From Chloroflexi bacterium TSY (GTDB taxonomy: Bacteria > Chloroflexota > Anaerolineae > Caldilineales > Caldilineaceae): a stretch of 64,000 nucleotides of DNA. The first letter of the stretch is position 1. Each line of letters opens with the position of its first letter. The DNA is taken from contig JAHBNG010000052.1 of the NCBI GenBank assembly GCA_019217005.1, forward strand, positions 29,343 to 93,342. Reading direction: 5' to 3'. The translations under genes and the position numbers were made by a program. Positions 38,201 through 47,600 of the stretch are shown in pieces. Under the pieces are notes generated by a model, which saw only the letters and a list, made by a program, of their open reading frames with translations, searched no databases and was not told the DNA's origin.

Positions 38201-38380
38201 CCCTGGTATGAGGAAGCATATCAGATGCTGATACGCTCTTATGCCCGCCAAGGCAACCGTACCCTCGCCTTAAAGACCTACGACCGTGCCGTCGCCAATC
38301 TCCACGCTGAACTCGACATCACCCCTTCCTCTCTGACCAACTGGCTATACGAACGGCTCCAACGTGGCGACAGCATTTAG
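35234..38380 (+). CDS. MalT/LuxR-type ATPase with C-terminal BTAD (SARP) domain, 1048 aa
   Basis: A large signal-transducing regulator. An STAND-type ATPase comes first: Walker A VIAAPAGYGKTVFLQQ (~residue 30) and a DD Walker B (VILDDLQVIA). Then a winged-helix/TPR-like superhelix follows (residues ~280-780). The C-terminus (~800-1048) is a SARP-like module: an OmpR-type winged helix with RPIVLRLFHYFALRRGQAIP and LDDLWPDTAPDKAWTTFRTV, then the bacterial transcriptional activator domain ending YARQGNRTLALKTYDRAVAN. The DNA-binding part being C-terminal is the reverse of the regulator at 44671. The ribosome site AGAAGGA is good. Confidence 0.8.
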   Translation: MREFITRRRLLDQARRLLTQYHLVIAAPAGYGKTVFLQQLSQEMPETQVVKLTPAETDLAALQAHLNPFLDHAETVILDDLQVIADGDETLAWLTDQLDQLRPRYVLAGRTIPLDVDLLTMTGCVAVFDEPQMAFSTAESQVLLADAKPGEVATWYESLSGWPLGLGLLRQLPPHERNLPVVQQQLFAYLAKAVFRRLPDYLQQFLQVTAVPLHFHQALVQELWPEPGDALKLLDSVHQQNLFIQPDGRGQWRYHDLWRAFLQQWMSERTPEEYQQLARQTVDWYLVQDDLEEAIEQAIDAHLYDRAAHLIDGIPLSLIYDQSRYHTFRRWAFALATDVLHGHPKVVYMLGHFTSFIVGLETEAAHYLTLAATLADHQGDKEIFYQASIFKLGNQMQNQGATEAIIADLRQLLAAPECQGKNRIYGARALGNALSACARFRAAQQQYQEAVNLARQLENQEPALDCLRVQAGNTLVPLGKFAEVVDVYQQLLGHFATSPSWCVELLSNSLDLWFSSGNWSQMADTLAQITEKMTQLDTIEGNVITWQPWYEAVYAISQSDFPAAMRSLAEFERWLNDHTLTHVCYDLAHCWLMRRQGDWQAAREHAVPWLGKQVDEPFYQSLLALEHDIALGLASLHDDSVSFALQPETMCLIAYGARSELVRLRALLAVVCHHRGNARWRRHLHAARASVQRYPYYDLLLTQRDPDLGVYFWRIGLLEGLFVGDTEAALVAIGQIEPLVPLLERDEDVVVERTAGVLAQIGNERAMPPLADALTRRPNPSVEQALLSLEQTPPPPLHVQLMGNFRLQRNETVIEGEDFHRPIVLRLFHYFALRRGQAIPRDRILDDLWPDTAPDKAWTTFRTVYSRLRKILEPHMRPKAPNRYVALEGDAYRFDPLDVVTIDIEQFENIVRSALTADEANAVSSELTEQLTNYQPLLPDLAYADWLLDTRQRLDDLYVEGCLCLSQRFLAQGHSADAGAWAQRVVDVAPWYEEAYQMLIRSYARQGNRTLALKTYDRAVANLHAELDITPSSLTNWLYERLQRGDSI

Positions 38381-38623
38381 AGGCTACTCATCTCCCAAAT
38401 GTATGCAAATTGCTGATTTGTTCAGAAGGCAAACGTCAACAGCGCACATTTGTGGTAGATGAGTCTTAGAGGTTTGGTCGCCCACTCCTCCCTTTTTTCG
38501 CACAAGAGAATAGCTGCTGGCCGACAGCTCTTGGTGTCAAGCACAGGTGCTGCACCTGCCACCAACAGCCAGAGACTATATACCCCATCGCGGTCTGTTC
38601 ACTGTTTGTCAACTGGACTGTTA

Positions 38624-39922
38624 GGCCAATCCAAAAAATAAAATATACGCGAGAAGGTGTTAAACTAGCTCTCCAAAAGGAGCAAAAATGACAATCTCGC
38701 CAGAAATGGTTGAAGTCTTGAAAGAGACGAAGGCCATGTTAAGTGGATACGAAAGAAGGCACTTCATGGCCCAAACGGTCAAAACGATATGCGAAGGGAG
38801 TCCGACGAAAGCAGAACGAGAGTTGGGCTGGAATCGGGCGACGATAGCCAAAGCCCTGGAAGAACTAGAAGGCGGCTTCTGTTATGTCGACCAAAGCCAC
38901 CGACGTGGTCGCAAAAAAGCCGAAGACCATATCCCCACTTTACTGGCCGATATGGTTGAAATCGCCGATCAATTCAGCCAGACCGATCCCACCTTTCGAC
39001 CCCAATTGTACACTCGACTAACCGCCGCCGAAATGCGTACCCAGCTCATCGAGCAGAAAGGATACACAGATGAGGAATTGCCTGGCGAAGAGGCCATCCG
39101 CTTGAAGCTCAATGAGTTAGGCTATGGCTCAAACCGGGTCAAAAAAAGTCAACCAGTGAAAAAAGATCCCAGAGACCGATGCGATCTTTGATAGAATTCA
39201 TCAGATCAATCAAGAAGCGGATGCAGACGAGACGGTTCTGCGCCTCTCTTGGGATGCCAAAGCGACGATTTTACTTGACCGTTTCTCGAGAGAAGGGATA
39301 AGTCGAGTGGTTGTCAAAGCGCTCGATCATGACTTTCAAGATAAGAAGACCGAGAAAGTCACTCCTTTTGGCATTTACCTCCCTTCAACCAAGGAACTCT
39401 TTCTTTACTTGACTCAGTCGAAAGTGACGAGTGACTGTATTGTCGACTGCCTGATTGATTTTTGGGAAAGCGTACGTGAACACTTTCCTCACGTCAAGAC
39501 CCTCGTGATCAATCAGGACAATGGTCCCGAAAATCATACCCGTCGGACTCAGTTTATGTATCGTCTCACTCAGTTTGTTGAGCACTATCGTCTCTCTATT
39601 CAGCTCGCCTGCTACCCTCCTTATCACAGTAAATACAACCCCATCGAACGGGTTTGGGGCCATCTTGAAAAACACTGGAACGGTTCTCTTCTCGATTCTC
39701 TTGAGACCGTTCTCAATTTTGCCCGTTCTTTTCGCTTTAACCAACTACAACCCTTCGTTCACCTGAATTCCACTCTTTATGAGACCGGCGTCAAACTCAC
39801 TCAGAAAGAGATGGACCGTTTGGAACAACGCTTCCAACGTTTACCTGGTTTAGAAAAATGGTTTGTCCTTATTCCCCCTCTCCATTCTCTCGTTCGCGTA
39901 TAATTATTTTTTTGGTTTAGCC
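38624..39922 (+). mobile_element. ISAzo13-type insertion sequence, copy 2, 1299 bp
   Basis: The ends are GGCCAATCCAAAAAA and a tract ending TTTTTTTGGTTTAGCC. TTA flanks both sides (38621-38623 and 39923-39925), consistent with a 3-bp target duplication. It is the better-preserved partner of 9566-10854. Confidence 0.78.
38688..39903 (+). pseudogene. ISAzo13-type transposase, one frameshift
   Basis: The first frame (38688-39191) covers the DNA-binding half (ERELGWNRATIAKALEELEG) to YGSNRVKKSQPVKK. The second frame (from about 39170 to 39903) has IPETDAIFDRIHQINQEA, LRLSWDAKATI, VINQDNGPENHTRRTQFM, YPPYHSKYNPIERVWG. The join needs one base fewer in GTGAAAAAAG at about 39158-39167 (A6). All DDE-region motifs are present, so only this poly-A tract prevents a full-length product; programmed slippage is conceivable but unproven for this family. 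Confidence 0.72.
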
Positions 39923-39995
39923 TTAGAGCCTGTCATCATCAGCAAATGAAGCTGTGTAACGGTAATAATGTAGTTCAGTGAACAGGAGAAATCTT

Positions 39996-40079
39996 ATGAA
40001 AACGATCTTTTTCGTACTCGTTGTCATCACCGGCATCAGTCTTTTTGCAGGCATGCCGAATTTTTCATTCGCACCCTGA
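39996..40079 (+). pseudogene. Signal-peptide fragment, 27 aa
   Basis: After a good AGGAG site, ATG 39996 reads MKTIFFVLVVITGISLFAG, then MPNFSFAP, and stops. This is a signal peptide cut short shortly after its cleavage region, so it is probably the start of a lost exported protein next to the IS. A tiny membrane peptide is a less likely alternative. Confidence 0.4.
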
Positions 40080-40181
40080 ATAGCTACCGCAGGAGATGGT
40101 TTTACATCCTTGCCAAATTTTGAAGTAAAACTTCATAGCTTTCTTGATGTCTTCTTTGAATCCTATTACAAGGAGGAATAA

Positions 40182-40931
40182 ATGTCTGGTAGTGACACTC
40201 AAAGCCAAAATAATCAAGATCAACGCTGGTTTCAAGAACTATTTACGGAGCCCGCAATCATAACCGGTTTAGTCTATATAATCATAACCATCATTGGATT
40301 TACTGACTCCATCGTCTTTTATAAACAATTTCAAGTTGACATTCTTGAGTTTTCAGAATTGAGTGATTTCCTGCTTGCAGCCTTTAGAAATCAAAGGTCT
40401 CTGATGTATTTTGGGTTAAGTCTGTTATATTTTGCTATTATTGCCATATTTTTTGGTAATAGGTTTAACAGGGCGCAGCCACTTATCCAAGCCACACTAC
40501 TTAGTCGTTACCTAACTATACTTTTAATTTGGGTAATATACCCAATAGGTGCTTTAGCATTAGGAGGATATATAGTTAGTTTGAATGCTAAGAGTGATGC
40601 ACTTAGCATACGAGTGGGAGATGCAAATCAGATCCACCTTGAACTAAGAGACGAAGTCGATCAAATAAAGTTTGTCAGCACAGAGCAACCCAGAATAGCA
40701 TTCTTAGGAGCCACGAAAAAATTTTCATTTTTTTATGACTACGATGAAGGAAAGACGGTAATCGTTCCAGTTGAAAATATTGAATCAATGACCGTAAGCT
40801 CAATTAAAATAAGTGAGCTTACTAATCAAACATGTCTACAAACACTAGGTTCTGTTGGTATTTCGGGCTTATCAGAGGCGACTGTCATAAACCAAAAGTG
40901 TTGCGCAGTGTCATCTCCTCATGGTCCGTGA
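40182..40931 (+). CDS. Hypothetical inner-membrane protein, 249 aa
   Basis: It starts after AAGGAGG. Three hydrophobic spans are visible: AIITGLVYIIITIIGFTDSI, LMYFGLSLLYFAIIAIFF and YLTILLIWVIYPIGALALGG, followed by a ~100-residue soluble C-terminal domain outside the third span. It has the FYKQFQVDILEFSELSDFLL loop found in uncharacterised bacterial membrane proteins. The base composition is more AT-rich than its neighbours, which suggests transfer. No enzymatic motif. Confidence 0.6.
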   Translation: MSGSDTQSQNNQDQRWFQELFTEPAIITGLVYIIITIIGFTDSIVFYKQFQVDILEFSELSDFLLAAFRNQRSLMYFGLSLLYFAIIAIFFGNRFNRAQPLIQATLLSRYLTILLIWVIYPIGALALGGYIVSLNAKSDALSIRVGDANQIHLELRDEVDQIKFVSTEQPRIAFLGATKKFSFFYDYDEGKTVIVPVENIESMTVSSIKISELTNQTCLQTLGSVGISGLSEATVINQKCCAVSSPHGP

Positions 40932-40960
40932 CAGTCACCTGTTCAAATGTTAACAGGTTC

Positions 40961-41090
40961 TAGTACGACAACGAGAATTTGTCATTTCGAGGCGAAGGCC
41001 GAGAAATCTTTACTCCAGTGGCTAAAGATTTCTCGCACCGTTCCTACGTTCGAAATGACAATATCCGCACAAAGTTTCGTTGTAGTACTA
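40961..41090. repeat. 130-bp palindromic element, GTCATTTCGAG type
   Basis: Outer arms TAGTACGACAACGA (40961-40974) and TCGTTGTAGTACTA (41077-41090) and inner TTGTCATTTCGA/TCGAAATGACAA make a long hairpin, with AGATTTCTC words between. Same size class and core as 1718-1849. Confidence 0.6.
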
Positions 41091-41210
41091 GAGAATGAGG
41101 AACAACAAGAGCCGTAGATTTTTACTCACTTCGATAGAAGAATATCAGACGCTACGGCAGAGGATTATTGAAGCGGTATAAACAGTGTATTGAACCAGGC
41201 CAGATACAGA

Positions 41211-41438
41211 ATGGCGACCAGACGACACACATTCATCGTCCAGCTTTGGATCGACGAAGATGGCCGCACATATGGACAAGTCCGCGACCCGCAGGACGGT
41301 TGGCGCAGGCCGTTCCACAACGCAACAGAACTCTGGGCGCTAATACTTGAACGCATGACACAGCTACAATCGTCTACGGATCAATCTTACGCAACCCAGA
41401 ACGTGATAGAAGAGGGTGAGGCAGATGGCTGTGCCTGA
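41211..41438 (+). CDS. Small conserved-looking hypothetical protein, 75 aa
   Basis: It starts MATRRHTFIVQLWIDEDGR and continues TYGQVRDPQDGWRRPFHNA and ELWALILERM. An antiparallel sheet with one helix is likely. No known activity. Start 41211 is chosen because the compact fold begins there. Its coding quality is good for its size, but it is surrounded by relics, so its status is uncertain. Confidence 0.5.
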   Translation: MATRRHTFIVQLWIDEDGRTYGQVRDPQDGWRRPFHNATELWALILERMTQLQSSTDQSYATQNVIEEGEADGCA

Positions 41439-41626
41439 GCGGGCACGGCTTTCTCATTGAACATCGGCTTGCAAGGGGACGATTTGCTCTACTATGGCAT
41501 TTGATTATCTTCACAACCATTCGGTTTTTGTCGCTCTGGTTCGCATTGCAGTAGAGGAGTGCTCGTATGAATTGGGCTGATGTAGCTCTCTTCCCCTTCA
41601 TTCCATTTTAGGTTCTGTGAGGTATT

Positions 41627-41988
41627 GTGGGGTCCTACCTCGTCTCAGCCGACGGCGACGTCCTGTGGAAAAAGGAACTCGGAGGCAGTGCAGACGGCAG
41701 GACCGTCAAAGGCACGGGTTCGGACGGTTCCGACCTCATCCTCCTGTCGCTCCCCGTCATCGGTCAGACGCCCTATTTGATGAACCACCTGGGTGAAAAT
41801 ATCGCCGAGTTCCCCTGCCTTCCCCAGCCGAACTACCTACACTAGCCCAGCAGCGGGGCGGCCACGGTTGGGGCGGAGACACGGGTATCGGGTTTCATTT
41901 CACCCCCCTCGACATCGACGGAGACGGCTATGATGAGGTTCTCTTTTTCAATCGGAAAGAAGTTTTGATCTTCAAAGTTCATTATTAG
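41627..41988 (+). pseudogene. C-terminal fragment of a FG-GAP/beta-propeller protein
   Basis: Two frames in succession read SYLVSADGDVLWKKELGG and LDIDGDGYDEVLFFNRKEVL. The LDIDGDGYDE calcium loop and the DGDVLWK blade are typical of FG-GAP or rhamnogalacturonan-lyase-like propellers. Only the last ~110 residues remain and they are frameshifted near 41840. Confidence 0.5.
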
Positions 41989-42067
41989 TAGACCGCAACG
42001 TACTTAATGGGCAAACCAGGTTTATGGCAGAAACCTGATTTGTGATTGCTGTCTAATGTTTCGTGCG

Positions 42068-42196
42068 ATGACAAGCGGAGTTTCTTCCAGTCGCAATATT
42101 CATAATTTGACGCATGAGATCCCGGCCGTTCACGTGATGGCCGTCATGGATGTGGATGAATCCCGGTTGCAAGAAGTGGCTACTCAATGTCGTTAA
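42068..42196 (+). pseudogene. Gfo/Idh/MocA oxidoreductase N-terminal fragment
   Basis: A 42-codon frame reads NIHNLTHEIPAVHVMAVMDV then DESRLQEVATQCR. This is the second strand and helix of the Rossmann fold of Gfo/Idh/MocA dehydrogenases (VMAVMDVDESR). Nothing more of the gene follows. Confidence 0.45.
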
Positions 42197-42354
42197 GTTA
42201 GCAAAGAGTGCGATGCACAGCGTTCCTAAAAGTTGACTGGCCAGTCAGAGAGTCCGTCGTGCGTTGCACTTGTCGCGGGCGCATCTGGCCCTTAAATTCA
42301 TGACATTGAGTGGCTGCTGCCTATGGCATCACTCACATCTTTTCTGTTGGATCA

Positions 42355-43128
42355 CTACGTTAATACCAGCCGCATTTCATGTTCACCATGATGGATTTCG
42401 CCAGTTTCAACAAAACCAAGCTTTTGGTAAAATGGTTTTGGGCTGCCTTCGCCAGGTACGTAACTCACCAATAATTCTGTTGCGCCTGGGCGTGTCTTGA
42501 CATAGTCGATCAAATGCTTGACAGCCTGAAAGCCGAAACCCAGACCCTGGTGGCGTTTGTCAATCATGAGCCGCCACAGATAATAGCGCGGCTTTTCAGC
42601 ATTATCGGACAACATAATAAAGCCGATCGGGATCTCACCAGCGTAAATTGCGCGGAACCAAGCCTCATCTGAGTAATGCGCTTGCGCAATAGATATGGCG
42701 TTTGAGGCCACAAAGTTCTCTTGATCATCGGCGACTTCGAGGCCCAACACGGCTCCGAGGTTATCTTTCGTAATTTCACGCAGGGTCACGTCGGCATCGC
42801 GCGATAAGGGATCGGCTAGCACGTCGCCCAAGAATTGAAGCTTAGATTGGTCACCGTTAAGCTTGAGTTCCGCCTGCATGGGATGGAGCTTGGCCTGCAC
42901 AATAGAGACAAAATCCTCAGTGGACAGTGTAATTGTGCAGTCTGCATTTTCCGCAGTCTGCTGGGTAACGGATGCGGGGCTTGTGGTTAAGTCAATCGTC
43001 CAGGCCTCATCCAAGTCGCCCGTCAATCGGAATTCAACAATTGCGTCCATATTTGCCAGACCTGGTTGTGCGGCAATTCGTTCCTCAATTCGGCCAAACA
43101 TCGCTGCAATATCTTGATTTTGATCCAT
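42355..43128 (-). CDS. SCP2 sterol-carrier domain fused to GNAT acetyltransferase, 257 aa
   Basis: Residues ~1-108 look like an SCP2 lipid-binding fold (FRLTGDLDEAWTIDLTTSPA; CTITLSTEDFVSIVQAKLHP; KLQFLGDVL). Residues ~115-257 are a GNAT N-acetyltransferase (VTLREITKDNLGAVLGL; YLWRLMIDKRHQGLGFGFQA with the acetyl-CoA pyrophosphate loop; PFYQKLGFVETG). The two are joined by a short ADV linker in one frame. The GNAT part resembles spermidine/spermine acetyltransferases. Start 43128 has AAGGAGC upstream. Acetylation of a lipidic or amine compound is inferred. Confidence 0.75.
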   Translation of the reverse strand: MDQNQDIAAMFGRIEERIAAQPGLANMDAIVEFRLTGDLDEAWTIDLTTSPASVTQQTAENADCTITLSTEDFVSIVQAKLHPMQAELKLNGDQSKLQFLGDVLADPLSRDADVTLREITKDNLGAVLGLEVADDQENFVASNAISIAQAHYSDEAWFRAIYAGEIPIGFIMLSDNAEKPRYYLWRLMIDKRHQGLGFGFQAVKHLIDYVKTRPGATELLVSYVPGEGSPKPFYQKLGFVETGEIHHGEHEMRLVLT

Positions 43129-43630
43129 GATAGCTCCTTTGTACCTGTTCGTATTATGGGTCGTGGCTGCGGGTTAAGTGACTCGATTTGTATAGACTCT
43201 CGTCGTAGCCTGAGAATCTTGCACTCGTTGACCGTTCATCACTTACCGGACAGCCACTATTGTATTATGGATTCGAAATTAAACAACTTGTGCATAGATT
43301 CTTCGTTTCACTCGAGAACTGTAGGCACAATTTATTTAATGCTCATTCCTATACGGGTGCGTCCCATTTTCGGGGTAGGGTCGAGTGTGGGCTTTGGTTA
43401 TCTTTTTGGCCAAGTGACTGTCACTTTTCGCACAAGCGAGGCGCGATTTCCGACTCTTCTGCCCGCATCTTCGTGAAGGGACAGTCACTTTTGGACGAAC
43501 TGTTGACGATAGCCCGAGGGTTGATAGCAAGTTCCTTTGGGGGACCCTGGAAATGTGGTACGCACCCTATTAGACATGAATTCATTTGTTGGAGTATACC
43601 TGAAATTGATGGAGCAATAAAATAACCTTT
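43129..43630. other. 502-bp intergenic region
   Basis: No supported gene. An imperfect inverted repeat, CCAAGTGACTGTC (43410-43422) and GACAGTCACTTTTGG (43480-43494), bounds an 85-bp MITE-like segment. It should hold divergent promoters for the SCP2-GNAT and PhyH genes. Confidence 0.4.
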
Positions 43631-44515
43631 ATGACCAGTATTCCAATGCAAAACGTCGAACCATTTGTTGATTGTCATGATGTCCTCCATGATCAAAAAC
43701 GGCTCCAATCCCGCGCCGCCGAAAACGGCTACCTATACTTCCCGGAACTGCTGCCCGTAGAAGAAGTCTTACCCGTGCGCCAAGAGGTGCTCCATGTTAT
43801 CGACCGCCATGGATTGCTCAGGGCAGGCATTGATCCAGATGAGGGCATTCGCAAGGAGGGCGTCTATATCGATCTGGAATACGACAAGCCGACCCCACCT
43901 GAGCTACAGCGCCTTTACAATGATATACTCAGCCTGCGCGGATTCAACGCCTTCCCACACCATGCGACAGTCACCGGCATCATCGAATCACTCCTTGGTG
44001 AGCCGACGTTTGTACACCCACGCCACATCTGCCATATCCTCTTTCCTGGCCGCTTTGAGCATACGACAGAGGCCCATCAGGATTTTCACCCAGTGCGCGG
44101 CACTCAGGACACGTGGACGGTATGGATTCCCTTGGGCGACTGCGATTCTGACCTGGGCGGGGTGACAGTCGCTTGTGGCTCCCATCAGCGTGGGTATCTC
44201 GACGCCAAGTTGGTCACCTCTGGAGAACTGATCAATGACGACACTGTATGGCATTGGAACCCGTTTCGCTGTGGGGACGTGCTGATGTTTCATAGCCTAA
44301 CCATCCACCAGGGGAGCGACAACGTGACTGCCGATCGGATACGCCTTTCCACCAGTGCGCGCTATCAACGAATCAGCGAGCCAGTGGATGCCGCCGCGCT
44401 GACACCTCACTGGGGTTGGGCCAACTGGGAGGAACTCTACGCAGATTGGGCACAGAATGATCCGCTCAAATACTACTGGCAGTCGCTTGACCTCAACATC
44501 CAAACGTATGCATAA
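43631..44515 (+). CDS. Phytanoyl-CoA dioxygenase family protein 2
   Basis: A 294-residue Fe(II)/2-oxoglutarate oxygenase. Ligands are in AHQDFHPVRGT (HxD) and LTIHQGSDN (second His), with the 2-oxoglutarate Arg in RIRLSTSARYQ. YLYFPELLPVEEVLPVRQE is the usual N-terminal helix and GGVTVACGSHQRGYL the core strand. It sits alone on the plus strand before the SARP regulator (155 bp). The ribosome site is weak. The substrate is unknown. Confidence 0.82.
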   Translation: MTSIPMQNVEPFVDCHDVLHDQKRLQSRAAENGYLYFPELLPVEEVLPVRQEVLHVIDRHGLLRAGIDPDEGIRKEGVYIDLEYDKPTPPELQRLYNDILSLRGFNAFPHHATVTGIIESLLGEPTFVHPRHICHILFPGRFEHTTEAHQDFHPVRGTQDTWTVWIPLGDCDSDLGGVTVACGSHQRGYLDAKLVTSGELINDDTVWHWNPFRCGDVLMFHSLTIHQGSDNVTADRIRLSTSARYQRISEPVDAAALTPHWGWANWEELYADWAQNDPLKYYWQSLDLNIQTYA

Positions 44516-44670
44516 CCCAGAATGGTCGCGACTTTTCCATGCAGTACGCCTTCCAATTTCGATTGCGTATATCCGCTTCCTCGCGGTCAATGGTTGTGTT
44601 ACACTGAAGTGGACGACTGATAACTAAAGTGCAATTACATAGAAAATGCTAGTTTTATCGAGCCAGCATT

Positions 44671-47600
44671 ATGAGCGACACACCAACGCTTCATCTCAAT
44701 TTGTTGGGAACCATTCAAATTCAGCTAAACGAGAAGCCAGTCTCCCTCCGTCGGGCCAAAGAACAGGCACTGCTTGTCTACCTCGCCGTGACAGGGCAAC
44801 CCCATAGCCGCGACCTGCTGGTCGACCTGCTTTGGAGTGAGATGGAGCAGAACAAGGCACGGCGCAACCTGACCGCGACATTGTCTGGCATGCGGAAGGA
44901 ATTGCCCGATTTTCTGATTGTCGATTCGACGTCGGTTGCCATCGACCCAAATGCCTCAATCGCTGTTGATATCCTCGACTGCCAGAAGCTGCTGGCCGAG
45001 AGGAACGTCAAAGATGAACGGAGTAAGGTCCGTCAAGCGGTTGCGCTCTATCAAGGAGAATTCTTGACGGGCTTTGTAGTCAAGGACGCGTTCGTCTTTG
45101 AGGAGTGGGTCTACATCGAACGCGAACGCATTCGCGAACAGGTTATGAAGGGGATGGAACTGCTGATTGCCGACGCCATCCGCTGGGAGGATTGGGCAAG
45201 TGGGGTGGAGTACGCGACGCAGCTACTGGCAATCGAACCGTGGCGCGAGAGTGCGCATCGCCAACTAATGCAGTTGCACGCGTACGCTGGTCGGCGCACA
45301 GCTGCACTTGCTCAATTTGAGCTTTGCAAAGAGATTTTGCAAGAGGAGCTGGCCGTCGAGCCGTCACCCGAAACTGTTGCACTTTTCGAACGTCTTCAGG
45401 CGGATCAGATCGCGCCGCCACACAATCTACCCGCCCAGTCCAATGCCTTTCTAGGCCGAACCAGAGAGCTTGACCAGATTCATGCACACATGGAGAATGC
45501 CGATTGTCGGCTGTTAACCATTACTGGGCCAGGCGGCATCGGCAAGACGCGGTTGGCGATCGAGGCAGTGCGCCGTTACATCGAAGCCTCTGCGTCCTTC
45601 GCTGCTGCGGATTTTGCGGACGGCATCTACTTCGTTTCGCTGGCGAGCATCCAAGCAGAGGGGTATGGCCACAACAATGTTCTGGCGCCAGCCATTGCCG
45701 ATGCGGTTGGCTTCTCCTTTCAGGAGAGGGGTGATCTGCAGGGTCAACTCAACCACTACTTGCAAACAAAGTCGGTCCTGCTGGTCTGCGATAATATCGA
45801 ACACCTACTGCTTGGGCCAAGCCAGCGGGCGGTGCTCGGCAGCTTGCAGTCCATCTTGCAGCACGCACACCATGCCAAGCTGCTCATCACCTCGCGACAG
45901 CGGCTGAACATTCAAGAAGAGTGGGTCCTGCTGGTCGATGGCCTGGCGTATCCGACCGAGCCAACTGTTGACCTGGAAACGATCGCATCAGATGCATTCC
46001 CCGCTGTCGCGCTCTTTTTGCGGCGGGCAGAGCAGGCGCAGATTGGCTTTACGCTGGAGGACAAAGAAGTTCCGCACGTTGTCAAGCTGTGTCAACAGCT
46101 AGAGGGAATGCCGTTGGGATTGGAGCTGGCCGCGCACTGGTTGCGCAATATGTCGCCAGCCGAGATTGTCGAAGAGTTAGAGAGTGGTCTCGACATCCTG
46201 ATTGCAACGATACACGACGTCCCAGACCGTCATCGCAGTATGAGGGCCGTCTTTGACTATTCTTGGCGAATGCTTACGCCTGAGATGCAGCTTATTCTCC
46301 GCAAGCTATCGATCTTTCACGGAGGATTCACGCGCAAAGCGGCCAAAGAGGTAGCAAATGCGTCGATTGGTATGTTAGTAAGCCTGTTAGATCAATCGCT
46401 TATCCAGGCTGTTGAGGAGGGACGGTATACCATACATGAATTGCTACGGCAATTTTCTGCTGAGCAACTCATGAATAATGTAGAAACTGCGGAAGTTGAG
46501 CGGCGACATGGACAATATTTTCTGTCGCTGGTATCAGAATTAAGAGAAGAGTTGTTTGGCAGAGAGCCGCAACGAGCGCTCAACATGTTGCGCAATGAAA
46601 TCGACAATATTCGACAAGCCTGGCGCTGGGCCGTTAACGCCAACAGCATAGGCGATATCGAAGCGAGTACGACTGGACTCGTGCGCCTACATGATATGGC
46701 TGGTCTATTCGTAGAAGGTGAAGATCTCCTCAGGTATGCAAGCGGCCAGTTGTCAAATTCCGAAAATTTCCTCCTACCAAACAGCAACAAGGTATTACAA
46801 AAAACGCTGACGCGTCTTCTTGTTGGAGAGTCGGCATTACTCAATCGGCGCGGGTTGACTGAACAAGCGACCCCAATTGCCCTCCGAGCAGTTGCCTTGG
46901 CTGATACAACTGATGACGCTGGCTTACGCGCCATGTCGCATCACGAACATGGCGTTACTTTAACGGCGAAGCACGATTATGTATATGCGCATCAAGAAAG
47001 TCTACTGGCGCTTCAACTTGCTCGAAAAGCCCAATTGCCAAATGTAGAGGGAGATGCACTCTGTCAATTGGGTGTGATAGCATCACATCAAGATGATTAT
47101 GGGACTGCTTTAGAAAATTATCAGAAGGCACTACAATGTTTCCGCAACTGTGGCGACCAACGAGGAGAAAGTCTGGTACTGGCCGACTTGAGTAGCGTTT
47201 ATCGAATGCAGGGCTGCTCCAGAAAAGCAGATACTGCGCGCCGAGATGCACTGCAAGGTCAATTTGAGGAGGCGGAGTCCGTCTGTCGAGAAGGAATAGA
47301 GATCTGCCGTCGCATTAGCTATCGTGAGGGTGAGGCATGGCTTGTATCCAAACTGGCTCACTTATTTTTATGGTTGGGCGCATTTGAGCAAGCACAACTT
47401 CATTTTGCGGATTGTTATGCGCTTTGGCAGGATCTCGAGATGAGCCCCAGTACAGGGGGCACGCTAATCGGCATGGCAAATTTATCCCTCTACCAAGGTC
47501 GTCTAGACGAGGCATTGGCCTATGCTGAACGGGGTGCCGAAGACACACAAGTCTCTCACGCCTCATTCTTGCAGGCTGGCGCACTCGTGACAAAGGGCGA

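Noticed and set aside
39130..39175. Programmed frameshift site in the ISAzo13-type transposase
   Set aside because: The A7 tract alone does not lead to the downstream frame; a shift at the following A6 tract is needed and the second copy differs at both tracts, so indels are the simpler reading.
46392..46934. 180-codon minus-strand frame over the SARP regulator
   Set aside because: Ser/Arg/Cys-rich antisense of the TPR region with no motif.
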